From contig CALAMX010000062.1 of the NCBI GenBank assembly GCA_937925755.1, forward strand, positions 1 to 23,995: a stretch of DNA of 23,995 nt, read 5' to 3'. The notes under the pieces are model-generated. The model saw only the letters and a list, made by a program, of their open reading frames with translations. It ran no database searches and had not been told where the DNA came from. The stretch is from an uncultured Burkholderiales bacterium (lineage in GTDB: Bacteria; Pseudomonadota; Gammaproteobacteria; Burkholderiales; Thiobacillaceae). The translations under genes were made by a program, and so were the position numbers. This document shows, one piece after another, positions 6,917 to 14,981 of the stretch; position 1 is the first letter of the stretch; each line of letters opens with the position of its first letter.

Positions 6917-8826
6917 GGGGCTGAGGCGCGGGTCTGGCGCTCCTGGTTGTCGAGAAAGGCGGCAAACATGAGCAGGGACCACAGGGCGGCGCTGTGGTCG
7001 CGCCGCCCGGCGATGTGGTCCTCGATCATGCACCGCAGGAAGCCCATGTCGAAATACCCCGTGTCGGCCATGCGCTCGGACAGTACACTGGCACGTAGCT
7101 TGTCCTTGAGTGGGCCGCGGAACCAATGTTCGAGTGGTACGGCAAAACCCATCTTGCGCCGGTACATGAGGTCGTGCGGCAGATAGGGTTCCAGCGCGCG
7201 CTTGAGGATGTATTTGCCTTCCGTGCCCTTCAGCTTGTAGCCAACCGGCAGGCCCGACACCCACTCCACCAGCTTGTGATCGAGGAAAGGCACGCGCACC
7301 TCCAAGGCATGCGCCATACTGGCACGGTCGACCTTGGTGAGGATGTCGCCGACCAGATAGGTCTTCATGTCCAGGTATTGCACCTGGCTCACCGTGTCGA
7401 GATGAGCGCAGCGGGCGTGATGGCGGCGCAGCACCTCCACCGCCTGGTAGCCATCGAGGCGCCGGCGAAAGGCGGGGCTGAACATGCGTGCGCGCAGGCC
7501 GTCGCTGCACACCGACACGCCGTGGAAATAGCCTTCGACGCTGTCGCGCGCCATGGCCTCGAAGGTGGTCTTGGCGCGCAGGAATTTCGGCGCCCAGTCC
7601 GCCTTGGGGTAGAGGCGGCCGAGCAGGCCGAAGATCGGCCGCCGCAGGGCCAACGGCAGCAGCCGACGCATGCGCTCCTCATATAGATGCCAGCGGTAGC
7701 GCCGGTAGCCGGCGAAGTTCTCGTCGCCACCGTCGCCGGAGAGCGCCACGGTGACCTGCCGGCGGGCAAGTTCGCACACCCGGTAGGTGGGCATGGCCGA
7801 GGAGTCGGCGAACGGTTCGTCGTAGAGATGGGCGAGTTCGTCCACCAGGCTGAAATCGTCGGCCTCGACCCGGTCGACATGGTGATCGGTGTGATAGCGC
7901 TGCGCCACCTGGTGCGCATATTCGGATTCGTCGTAATCCTTCTCAGCGAAGGCGATGGAACAGGTCTTCACGGGTGTGTCGCTCAGGCCCGCCATCATCG
8001 CCACCACCGCGGAGGAATCGACCCCGCCGGAGAGGAAGGCACCCAGCGGGACCTCCGCCACCATGCGGATCTTCACCGCCTCGCGCAGCCGCTCGATGAG
8101 CTCGCCCTCGGCATCCTGCAGACGGATCGGCGGCAGCGGTGCGAAGGGTACATCCCAGAACTCGCGCGGCCTCGGCAGGGGCCGGCCGCGTCGGACGGTC
8201 AATGTGTGGCCGGGAGGCAGTTTGAGGGCAGTGCCGTATATGGTGCGCGGTTCCGGCACATAGCCATAGCCGAAATACTCCTCTACCGCGGCCTCGTCGA
8301 TCGCGCGGCGGAAACCGGGCCAGGCGGTGATCGTCTTCAGCTCCGAACCGAACACCAGCCAGCCGTCATCGGTGGCGGCGTAATAGAGGGGCTTTACACC
8401 CAGGCGATCGCGCGCCAAGAAGAAGACCTGCTGCCGGCGGTCCCAGAGGGCGAAAGCGAACATGCCGCGAAAGTGGGCGACACACTCCTCGCCCCACTCT
8501 TCCCAGGCGTGGACGATGACCTCGGTGTCGGAGCGGGTGCGAAAGCGGTGGCCCAGACGGGTGAGCTCCGGGATCAGCTCGACGAAGTTGTAGATCTCAC
8601 CGTTGAACACCACCCAGACCGTATCGTCCTCGTTCGCCAGGGGCTGTTGTCCGGAGGCGATGTCGATGATGGACAGCCGCCGGTGCCCTAGACCTAAACC
8701 AGGCTCGATGTGCACCCCGGCCTCGTCCGGGCCGCGGTGCAGCAGCATGTCGTTGATGCGTTCCAGCCGCGCCCGCTCGACGGCGCGGGTGCCGGTGAGG
8801 TCGAAGACGCCGGTGATGCCACACAT
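6913..8826 (-). CDS. XrtA/PEP-CTERM system amidotransferase (asparagine synthase family)
   Basis: This 637-residue protein is a complete AsnB-type enzyme: glutaminase domain (about 1-210) with the catalytic Cys2 in MCGITGVFDL, RGPDE at 31-35, FNGEIYN at 74-80 and RSDTEV at 98-103, then the synthetase domain with pyrophosphate loop SGGVDSS at 266-272 and LSGDGGDENFAGY near 370. It makes ammonia from glutamine and channels it to an adenylated carboxylate. In exosortase loci the acceptor is presumed to be a uronic acid of the polysaccharide rather than aspartate, but that is inference. It matches the amidotransferase regularly found with exosortase A. The start is fixed by Cys2. A 24-bp gap with an A8 run separates it from the upstream glycosyltransferase; the nearest AAGGA lies rather far upstream. 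Confidence 0.93.
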   Translation of the reverse strand: MCGITGVFDLTGTRAVERARLERINDMLLHRGPDEAGVHIEPGLGLGHRRLSIIDIASGQQPLANEDDTVWVVFNGEIYNFVELIPELTRLGHRFRTRSDTEVIVHAWEEWGEECVAHFRGMFAFALWDRRQQVFFLARDRLGVKPLYYAATDDGWLVFGSELKTITAWPGFRRAIDEAAVEEYFGYGYVPEPRTIYGTALKLPPGHTLTVRRGRPLPRPREFWDVPFAPLPPIRLQDAEGELIERLREAVKIRMVAEVPLGAFLSGGVDSSAVVAMMAGLSDTPVKTCSIAFAEKDYDESEYAHQVAQRYHTDHHVDRVEADDFSLVDELAHLYDEPFADSSAMPTYRVCELARRQVTVALSGDGGDENFAGYRRYRWHLYEERMRRLLPLALRRPIFGLLGRLYPKADWAPKFLRAKTTFEAMARDSVEGYFHGVSVCSDGLRARMFSPAFRRRLDGYQAVEVLRRHHARCAHLDTVSQVQYLDMKTYLVGDILTKVDRASMAHALEVRVPFLDHKLVEWVSGLPVGYKLKGTEGKYILKRALEPYLPHDLMYRRKMGFAVPLEHWFRGPLKDKLRASVLSERMADTGYFDMGFLRCMIEDHIAGRRDHSAALWSLLMFAAFLDNQERQTRASAP

Positions 8827-8850
8827 GGTTCGTTTTTTTTGTTTCGATCC

Positions 8851-10029
8851 TTAACGGCGGGCCGGGAGGGTGGAATGTGCCGCAGCCGGCTGCATCCGCC
8901 CCAAGACCTGGTCATACACGGACTGATAGGCCGAGGCCATGCGCTCGAGGGCGAACTCCCGTTCCACCCGCGCGCGCGCCGCAGCTCCCTCACGCTGGCG
9001 GCGTTCGGCATCCACGACATACTCGAGTAACAGCCCGGCGAGCCCCTCGACATCGCCGACGGCAAACAGGCTGCCCGTCTCGCCTTCCCGAACGAGTTCC
9101 GGGTTGCCGCCCACCCGACTCGCCACCACAGGCAGACCCGTGGCCATGGCCTCCAAGATGGTGTTGGAGATGCCCTCACCGAGGGAGGACAGCACGAACA
9201 CATCCATCAGCCGCATCAGCTCGGGGATGTCGTCGCGCTGTCCGGTAAACCAGACCTTTTGGGTCAGGCCGGATTCCCGAACCAGCCGTTCGCAGACTGC
9301 GCGCTCGGGACCGTCGCCGACGAGGATGAGGCGCAGGCCCTGTGGATCGGGTGCTGCCGTGCTGAGACGGACGAAGGCGCGCACCAGGGTGATATAGTCC
9401 TTCACCGCGACCATGCGGCCTACACTGCCGATGACCAGGCGCGCCCCGTCGAGGAAGCCGGGCGAGGCGATGTCCGGCCTATCCCCAGCGTGCGGTCGGA
9501 AACGCACGCTGTCCACGCCGTTGTAGATTTGGGCGATGCGCTCCGGCCGTACCCCCACCGTGTCTTCGAGCCAGCCGGACAGGTCGCGACTCACCGCGAT
9601 GTAGCGATGCACCAGAGGGCGCGCCGCCCGGCGCAGGAGGTTGTACCTCCAGTTGCGTCCCGCCAGATCGAAGACGTCGCGGCCGTGCTCGCCATGCACG
9701 CGCCCAGGCACCCGCAGAGCGGCGGCGATAAACTGGGCCTCCAAGGCATTGAGGTTGCGGGTGTGCACGATGGCGGGATCGAGCCGACGCAACACATTGG
9801 CCAGCCGCCGGTATAGGCCGAGGTCGTGGCCGGGACGCTTGTGCAGGTCATGGAAGCTCACGCCCTCGCGGCGGATGCGCTGGCGGAAATCGGTGTGATC
9901 GGTGAGGCTGACGATGGCATGCCGGTAACGTCCCGCGGGCAAGTGGTTGATCAGGTTCACCATACCGTTTTCCATGCCGCCCGTGCCGAAATGATAGACG
10001 ACATGCGCAATCAGAGGCGGTGCGCTCAT
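8851..10029 (-). CDS. Exosortase A-associated sugar transferase, second of the pair (GT4)
   Basis: This 392-residue GT-B glycosyltransferase matches the PEP-CTERM/EpsH1-associated type described as the second sugar transferase of these loci. The acceptor half starts IAHVVYHFGTGGMENGMVNL with the glycine/methionine loop GTGGMENG at 15-22, and carries the HGEHGRD motif (112-118). The donor half carries IGSVGRMVAVKDY (200-212), ILVGDGPER (235-243) and the GT4 signature EGISNTILEAMATGLPVVAS (285-304) with the E-x7-E pair Glu285/Glu293. It should add one residue of the repeat unit on the cytoplasmic face. The start at 10029 overlaps the exosortase stop by 4 bp (ATGA), implying translational coupling. 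Confidence 0.92.
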   Translation of the reverse strand: MSAPPLIAHVVYHFGTGGMENGMVNLINHLPAGRYRHAIVSLTDHTDFRQRIRREGVSFHDLHKRPGHDLGLYRRLANVLRRLDPAIVHTRNLNALEAQFIAAALRVPGRVHGEHGRDVFDLAGRNWRYNLLRRAARPLVHRYIAVSRDLSGWLEDTVGVRPERIAQIYNGVDSVRFRPHAGDRPDIASPGFLDGARLVIGSVGRMVAVKDYITLVRAFVRLSTAAPDPQGLRLILVGDGPERAVCERLVRESGLTQKVWFTGQRDDIPELMRLMDVFVLSSLGEGISNTILEAMATGLPVVASRVGGNPELVREGETGSLFAVGDVEGLAGLLLEYVVDAERRQREGAAARARVEREFALERMASAYQSVYDQVLGRMQPAAAHSTLPARR

Positions 10030-11552
10030 GGCCGGTCGGTGATGCGGTTCAAAACTGGGCCCATCTCGGCGAGAAAGGCGCGCAGCACGCGTGCCGCCTC
10101 GGCGGGTTGATCGCTATAGGGTGAGGCGATGACGAAGGCGGTGCCGTCGTCGCGGCCACCGAAGACTCTCTCCAGCGCTAGTTCGATCTTGATCAGCAAG
10201 GGATGCAGGTCGTTGCGCCCCTTCACGTGGTTCCATTGCCAGGCGAGGATACGCTCACCGCGCGGTGTGCGCAGCCTCGCCTCCAGCAGGCGGTAGGCCT
10301 CGCCCCCGACCTCCAGCCGGAAGACACGCTGGCCGACGTTCTGCCAACGAGGGTGCTCCTGCTCCACCATGAGGTTCTGGCTGTTGATCAGCTCGTGGTC
10401 CTGCCGCTGCTGGGCGTAATGGGCGACGAACAGCAACACCCGGTCTGCGCCGCGCATGTAGTGCTGCACGAGCTTGGCGTCCATGCCGATCCAGTGCGGC
10501 AGCCAGTCGTTGAAAGGACTGTCGGTCATCTGCCAGCCCGCAGCCGGCTGGGGAGCGGTCAGGGTCACCGCCGGAACGGGACGGGACAGCCACTGCTGCC
10601 ACAGTGGCGCCAATGCCGTCACGCCCAGGAAAATGATGGCCATGGCGATGGGCGGGCGCGGCCGGGTGGGCGGCTGGTCCGTCTCGGGCTGCGCCGACGC
10701 GTCGGCTGTGATGTCCTCACGCCAGATAAGGCCCACCCAGAACATCAGGGCCATGACGATGCCGAACCAGACCCAACCATAGATGTAGTGGTCGATGCCG
10801 AGCGCCAGCTTCATGTCCGAATAGTGGGCGATCAGCACGATCATGGTGGCGCGAAAGCCGTTGGCGACGATGGGCACGACGATGCTCGCCACGGCAAAGA
10901 TGATGCGCTTGCCGAGGCTGCGATAGGTGAGATAGGCATAGAGCAGGCCAAGGGTAAGCGAGGCGAGGATATAGCGGATGCCAGAACAGGTCTCCACCAC
11001 GCTCCAGTCGCCGCTCGGCAGGCTGAAGAAGGTCCCCTCGCGGTAGACCGGCAGGCCCACCAGGCGCACCGCGGCGACGGTGAAATCGGCGGTGAAGCCC
11101 ATCAGCGGCTGCATCAGGAACTCGCCGTTGGGCACCATGAGTAGCAGGTAGAACAGGGGGAAGGCCGCCGCCTTGAGCAGCTTCGGCCCGAACAGGGCCC
11201 ACACCGCAGCGATCCACAGGCCGACCAGGGCGTACTGCTCCGCCACCAGCACGCCACCTGCCCAGGCTACCAGCCAGAGCAGGAGCAGCCCCACCACGGC
11301 GATGAGAGCGCGCGCGTCGGGCCGCGTCTCGACCGCGGCGAGGCGTCTGCGGTCGCGCCAGATCAGCCACAGGGCGATGGGCAGGATGACGTAGCCGTGC
11401 GCATAGGTCTCCGAACGCTCCCAGATCGCCACCATGGACTGTGCGGTGGGCAGGAACAGCAATGTGATCGTCATCCAAGTGAGGGCCAGCAGCCCCAGAG
11501 CCTTGAGCCAAGCGATCCCTTCGGTCTGTAACTCGGTGCTCATGCCACTCAT
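10026..11552 (-). CDS. xrtA: Exosortase A fused to EpsI domain
   Basis: This 508-residue protein has an integral-membrane exosortase domain (about 15-285, roughly eight helices) followed by a periplasmic EpsI/DUF3485 domain (about 300-505). Exosortases cleave PEP-CTERM sorting signals of exported proteins in a sortase-like way. The catalytic set is visible: Cys189 in the block VVETCSGIRY, Arg194 in the same block, Arg234 in NGFRATMIVLIAHYSD and His255 in LGIDHYIYGW. The EpsI part contains a WHxxG-like cluster (AGWQMTDSPFNDWLPHWIG) and is also found as a separate gene in other species. The start at 11552 overlaps the upstream glycosyltransferase stop (ATGA); a second Met lies three codons on. 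It is the defining gene of this locus, though no PEP-CTERM substrate is encoded here. Confidence 0.96.
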   Translation of the reverse strand: MSGMSTELQTEGIAWLKALGLLALTWMTITLLFLPTAQSMVAIWERSETYAHGYVILPIALWLIWRDRRRLAAVETRPDARALIAVVGLLLLWLVAWAGGVLVAEQYALVGLWIAAVWALFGPKLLKAAAFPLFYLLLMVPNGEFLMQPLMGFTADFTVAAVRLVGLPVYREGTFFSLPSGDWSVVETCSGIRYILASLTLGLLYAYLTYRSLGKRIIFAVASIVVPIVANGFRATMIVLIAHYSDMKLALGIDHYIYGWVWFGIVMALMFWVGLIWREDITADASAQPETDQPPTRPRPPIAMAIIFLGVTALAPLWQQWLSRPVPAVTLTAPQPAAGWQMTDSPFNDWLPHWIGMDAKLVQHYMRGADRVLLFVAHYAQQRQDHELINSQNLMVEQEHPRWQNVGQRVFRLEVGGEAYRLLEARLRTPRGERILAWQWNHVKGRNDLHPLLIKIELALERVFGGRDDGTAFVIASPYSDQPAEAARVLRAFLAEMGPVLNRITDRP

Positions 11553-12877
11553 GGCGTCCTTTCCCGCACCAGCCGTGCCGGCACGACGAGGGCGTCAGCA
11601 GCCGCCATCGCGGCATGGGTACCGCGCAGACGATCAACCGCGGTGTGCTCAGCCTCCATCAGGGCCTCGATTCCGGCCAGACAGGCCCCCCAGGTGTAGT
11701 CCTGCAACACCCGCTGGCGCGCCGCCGGTCCCAGATCGCGTCCCTGTAAGGCGAGCAGCACGGCCTGGCGAAACGCCGCGGCCCCGTCGGCCAGCAGTAC
11801 TTCTTCGCCCGGTAGCGCGTCTATGCCCTCCAGCGCCTGCGGGGAGACCACCACCGTGCGCGCCATGGCCATCGCCTCCAGCACCTTGTTCTGGATCCCA
11901 CGAGCGATGCGCAGGGGGGCCACGGCCACCGCGGCGTGCGCCAGATAGGGGCGCACGTCGGGCACCCGGCCGGTCACGACGATGCCCGCCGCACGGGCGA
12001 GGGCCTGCACCTCGGCGCTGGGACGGCTGCCGACCACATAGAAGACCGCCGCCGGCCGCTGGGCGCGGATCGCGGGAAAGACCTCGCGAGCGAACCAAGT
12101 CACGGCATCGACATTGGGCCAATAGTCCATCGCCCCGGTGAAGATCAGGGCCTCGGCGCCCGGTGGATAGGGGTTGTCATAGGGCCTTTCGGGCGAGAAA
12201 TAATCGGCGTCCACGCCATTGGCGTACCAACCGATCCGCGGCGCGCATTCCGGCGCCGCCCGGCAGAAGTCGGCCGCCTCCTGGGCGGAAACGAACACGC
12301 TCGCATCGAACGTGGCCGCCACGCGCCGTTCCCAGTCCAATAGCCGCGTCGCTTCGCGCCAGTAGAGCCAGGACAGGGGCCACGCGCGCGTGCGTGCATA
12401 CTGGCGCCACTTGTCGGAATCCATGTCGACGAAGTCCATCACCCGCCGCGTGCCGGGCATGTCGATGACGAATTGGGCGACCGCCGAGGAGTAACAGACG
12501 ATGCGGCGCACCCCAGCCTCAAGCCGCTGCCGGACCCAGGCCTGCATCCCGCCATGGCGGTAGAAGGCCAGCGAGAGGGGCTCTCCGGTCAAGAGCCCGC
12601 GCAGGGCGCGCAATTTGGCGAGCGTAGGCTTGAGCCCCACCAGATGCACGCTGGCGCACAACGATCGGAGGGCCTCGGCGTGCCGCCAATCCTCGGGGTC
12701 GTCGACGAAAGCCCCCAGATGCACGCGGTAGCGTCGGCTGAGGTGCCGCAACAGGTGGTAGGAACGGATCTTGTCGCCCTTGTCCGGCGGATAGGGAATG
12801 CGGTGGGCGAGGAATAGCAGTTCGGGCGCGGTGTCATCCGCTGCCGTCTGCCCCGCATGGCGACCAGGTTTTTCCAC
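11549..12877 (-). CDS. Exosortase A-associated sugar transferase, first of the pair (GT4)
   Basis: This 442-residue protein matches the exosortase-associated stp1-type sugar transferase. After a short polar N-terminus the family signature is LFLAHRIPYPPDKGDKIRSY (21-40), a loop that recognises donor or acceptor. Further landmarks are VMDFVDMDSDKW in the linker region, GWYANGVDADYFSP, then the C-terminal donor domain with LIFTGAMDYWPNVDAV and GIQNKVLEAMAMARTVVVSP, the last being the GT4 signature. It should transfer a sugar onto the lipid-linked intermediate in the cytoplasm. The gene is separated by 15 bp from the FemAB gene upstream and overlaps the exosortase gene downstream by 4 bp. The first ~18 residues are not conserved-looking, so the true start could be slightly internal. 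Confidence 0.91.
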   Translation of the reverse strand: MEKPGRHAGQTAADDTAPELLFLAHRIPYPPDKGDKIRSYHLLRHLSRRYRVHLGAFVDDPEDWRHAEALRSLCASVHLVGLKPTLAKLRALRGLLTGEPLSLAFYRHGGMQAWVRQRLEAGVRRIVCYSSAVAQFVIDMPGTRRVMDFVDMDSDKWRQYARTRAWPLSWLYWREATRLLDWERRVAATFDASVFVSAQEAADFCRAAPECAPRIGWYANGVDADYFSPERPYDNPYPPGAEALIFTGAMDYWPNVDAVTWFAREVFPAIRAQRPAAVFYVVGSRPSAEVQALARAAGIVVTGRVPDVRPYLAHAAVAVAPLRIARGIQNKVLEAMAMARTVVVSPQALEGIDALPGEEVLLADGAAAFRQAVLLALQGRDLGPAARQRVLQDYTWGACLAGIEALMEAEHTAVDRLRGTHAAMAAADALVVPARLVRERTP

Positions 12878-12892
12878 TTCGCCACCCCGCCC

Positions 12893-13930
12893 CTAGCCGA
12901 GATTTCTCACGATGTAAGGCCCCAAGAAGTTTGCCACCGGCAGCGGCAGGCGCCGCCAGGCGCGGATGAACAGGCGATACTTGGGGTTGTTGGGGTTGTT
13001 TTCCGGCAACCGCTGGGCACGCACGAGCTTGTACCGGTAGTTGAGCGGTTGTGGCTCGAAGCCCCAGTTGCGCTTGAAATCATAGGGCCCGGTACCGACC
13101 TTGCTGCGGCCGTAGTCGAACAGGCGCACCCCCTGCTCACAGGCGCGGCGCATCACCTCCCAATACTTGAAGTCGTTGGCGGCGAGTGCCCGCGCCTCGA
13201 CCGTGTCACCAGCGTAATAGGGCAGGATCTCGTCACGGAAACGGAAGGAGAGTACCCCGCTCACCACTTTCCCTGCCGGGGTACGCACCAGCAACACTTC
13301 GCAATCACGCCCGAATGCCTCGCGTAAGGCGGCGAAATAACGCTTGGGCAGGGCCGGTGTGCCGTGGCGGCGGACGTTGTCGGCATAGACGCGGAAAAAA
13401 CCGTCCACCCCCGCCTCCAGCTCGGCGATGAGCCCGTTCTTGATGCCCTTGCGCACCATGGCACGCTGCTTGCGCGGGATGGCCAGCATATTTTTCTCCA
13501 CCTCCGGCTCGATCGGCTTGCGGAAGGTGACATAGAGATCGGTACCCGGCCAGTCCTCGTGCAGCGGTCGGTCGCGGTCACGGTATTCCAAGTGCCCCAC
13601 CCCCAGCGACTGCGCCAGTTGCTGGGCATGGGCGTCGAGCGCCGCGCGCGCGGCCTCGTTCACTGCCGCGATCCCGCCATAGACACAAAACGGCGTGGAG
13701 ACCAGGGCATGCCCGAACAACCGGCTCTTCACCTCGACCAGCGGCAGCACCCCCTCGATCTGCCCAGCGCGCTCCGCCAGGAGGTAGTGCGGGGTATGGC
13801 CGAAGACGTTCACATTGATCTGGCGCCAGGCATAGCGATGGAAGAATGTGGCCTCGGGCGTGGCCTGAACGAAGGCATCCCAGGCGGTGGCATCGCCGTC
13901 CCCAGCCGTTCGGACGATCAGTTCGGTCAT
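12893..13930 (-). CDS. FemAB-like protein, PEP-CTERM system associated (GNAT fold)
   Basis: This 345-residue protein has two tandem GNAT-like domains as in FemAB aminoacyl transferases. Landmarks are FFHRYAWRQINVNVFGHTPHY (about 29-49), ALVSTPFCVYGG, IPRKQRAMVRKGIKNGL in the middle and FDYGRSKVGTGPYDFKRNWG near the end. FemAB homologues with exosortase loci are thought to acylate or aminoacylate a saccharide or lipid-linked intermediate; the actual donor and acceptor are unknown. The start at 13930 gives the family N-terminus MTELIVRTAGDGDATAWDAF and leaves 4 bp to the deacetylase stop; its ribosome site is poor, suggesting translation by coupling. A longer frame (to 13999) only overlaps the deacetylase gene. 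Confidence 0.9.
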   Translation of the reverse strand: MTELIVRTAGDGDATAWDAFVQATPEATFFHRYAWRQINVNVFGHTPHYLLAERAGQIEGVLPLVEVKSRLFGHALVSTPFCVYGGIAAVNEAARAALDAHAQQLAQSLGVGHLEYRDRDRPLHEDWPGTDLYVTFRKPIEPEVEKNMLAIPRKQRAMVRKGIKNGLIAELEAGVDGFFRVYADNVRRHGTPALPKRYFAALREAFGRDCEVLLVRTPAGKVVSGVLSFRFRDEILPYYAGDTVEARALAANDFKYWEVMRRACEQGVRLFDYGRSKVGTGPYDFKRNWGFEPQPLNYRYKLVRAQRLPENNPNNPKYRLFIRAWRRLPLPVANFLGPYIVRNLG

Positions 13931-13934
13931 GCGT

Positions 13935-14816
13935 TTAGGTGAGGGCAGACTGTGGATCCGGGACGCAGACGGCCGACACGTCGGCCAAGGACGCGGCATG
14001 GACCTCGTCCGCCCGCCCCCAGCGAAAATCCTTGAGCAACCGCCGGAGCTTGCCCTCCATGCGCTGTAGGTTCACGTAGTGGCGAAAGCGGCTCCGCGCA
14101 CTGGCACCGGGCACCCGCGGCTGATCCGGATCGACCTCCCAGGGGTGGAAATAAAACATACAGGGCTGGCCCTCCAGGCGGTTGACGCGCTCGATCAGTC
14201 GTCGTGACACGGCATAGGGCAACAGGCGGAAGAAGCCACCGCCGGCCGCTGGTAGATTGCGGCCGGCCAGTTTGACCGTGGTCGGCGGCAGCTCGAGCAG
14301 CTGCGGACAGCGCGCCGGTCGGTAAGGGAAACGCGGGGCATGCGGCATGCCGTAATGGTCGTGGGCGATGGGGTAGATGCTGGAGCTGTAGGCGTAGCCG
14401 GCGGCCACCAGCTCGTCCAAGGCCCAGAGGTTGCTTTGGCCGATGGAAAAACTGGGGGCGCGATAGCCGCGTACCGCCACGCCGGCGATGTCCTCGAGCA
14501 GGGCCTTGGCGCGGACGACGTCCTGACGGAAGGCCGAGCGGCTCATCTCGCTCGCGCGCTGGTGGCCGTAGCCATGACTGGCGATCTCGTGTCCATTGGC
14601 GCTGATGCGGCGCACGAGCCCTGGGTAACGCTCGGCAATCCAGCCCAGGGTGAAAAAAGTGGCCTTCACTCCATGTTCGTCGAACAGCACCAGGATGCGC
14701 TCGACGTTGGCCTCCACCCGGCAGGGCCAGCGCCCCCATTCGTCAGGCGGGATGCGGTCGGCGAAGGCGGCGACCTGGAAGTAGTCCTCCACATCGACGC
14801 TCATCACGTTGCGCAT
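13935..14816 (-). CDS. Polysaccharide deacetylase, PEP-CTERM locus type
   Basis: This 293-residue NodB-fold (CE4) enzyme should remove N-acetyl groups from the EPS or its precursor. Catalytic landmarks are SVDVEDYF (6-13) carrying the Asp/Glu cluster, KATFFTLGW (51-59), NGHEIASHGYGH (74-85) with the metal-binding His81 and His85, and RGYRAPSFSIG with the conserved Arg of motif 3. FYFHPWEVDPDQPR near residue 220-235 is motif 5 with its His. Lack of a signal peptide suggests action in the cytoplasm or on an inner-leaflet intermediate. The start has a GGGGGAG ribosome site 4 bp upstream; an alternative Met lies at residue 5. It heads the second half of the locus behind a sigma-54 promoter. Confidence 0.93.
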   Translation of the reverse strand: MRNVMSVDVEDYFQVAAFADRIPPDEWGRWPCRVEANVERILVLFDEHGVKATFFTLGWIAERYPGLVRRISANGHEIASHGYGHQRASEMSRSAFRQDVVRAKALLEDIAGVAVRGYRAPSFSIGQSNLWALDELVAAGYAYSSSIYPIAHDHYGMPHAPRFPYRPARCPQLLELPPTTVKLAGRNLPAAGGGFFRLLPYAVSRRLIERVNRLEGQPCMFYFHPWEVDPDQPRVPGASARSRFRHYVNLQRMEGKLRRLLKDFRWGRADEVHAASLADVSAVCVPDPQSALT

Positions 14817-14871
14817 GTTCTCCCCCGCAGGCTCATGTCCTTGTCAGCCTCCTCACGCCGTCCGTCAGGCA

Positions 14872-14887
14872 AGCAATACGCGCGCCA
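14872..14887 (-). promoter_or_regulatory. Sigma-54 (RpoN) promoter upstream of the deacetylase gene
   Basis: On the minus strand TGGCGCGCGTATTGCT matches the sigma-54 consensus TGGCACGNNNNTTGCW at all fixed bases but one, with the exact GG-N10-GC spacing. It lies 56 bp before the deacetylase start, in the only large gap (165 bp) in this half of the locus. Transcription would start near 14861. An activator of the NtrC type would be required. Confidence 0.8.
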
Positions 14888-14938
14888 GGACTGATGTCCC
14901 GGAAGGGTGCATGTCACGCCTCGCCGACCGGCCAGGCT

Positions 14939-14976
14939 CGAAAGAGCCACACGTCCTTTCGTGCCTTTCGACGAAA
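14939..14976. repeat. CTTTCG/CGAAAG inverted and direct repeats after wecB
   Basis: The hexamer CTTTCG occurs at 14956-14961 and 14965-14970, its complement CGAAAG at 14939-14944, and TTTCG-A-CGAAA forms an 11-bp palindrome at 14966-14976. The cluster lies just downstream of the wecB stop and about 50-90 bp upstream of the sigma-54 promoter. It could be an activator site or an imperfect terminator; no T-run follows on the minus strand. Confidence 0.3.
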
Positions 14977-14981
14977 TTCCG

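Noticed and set aside
7687..8691. 334-codon plus-strand open frame
   Set aside because: Antisense to the amidotransferase with its intact catalytic motifs; no family resemblance.
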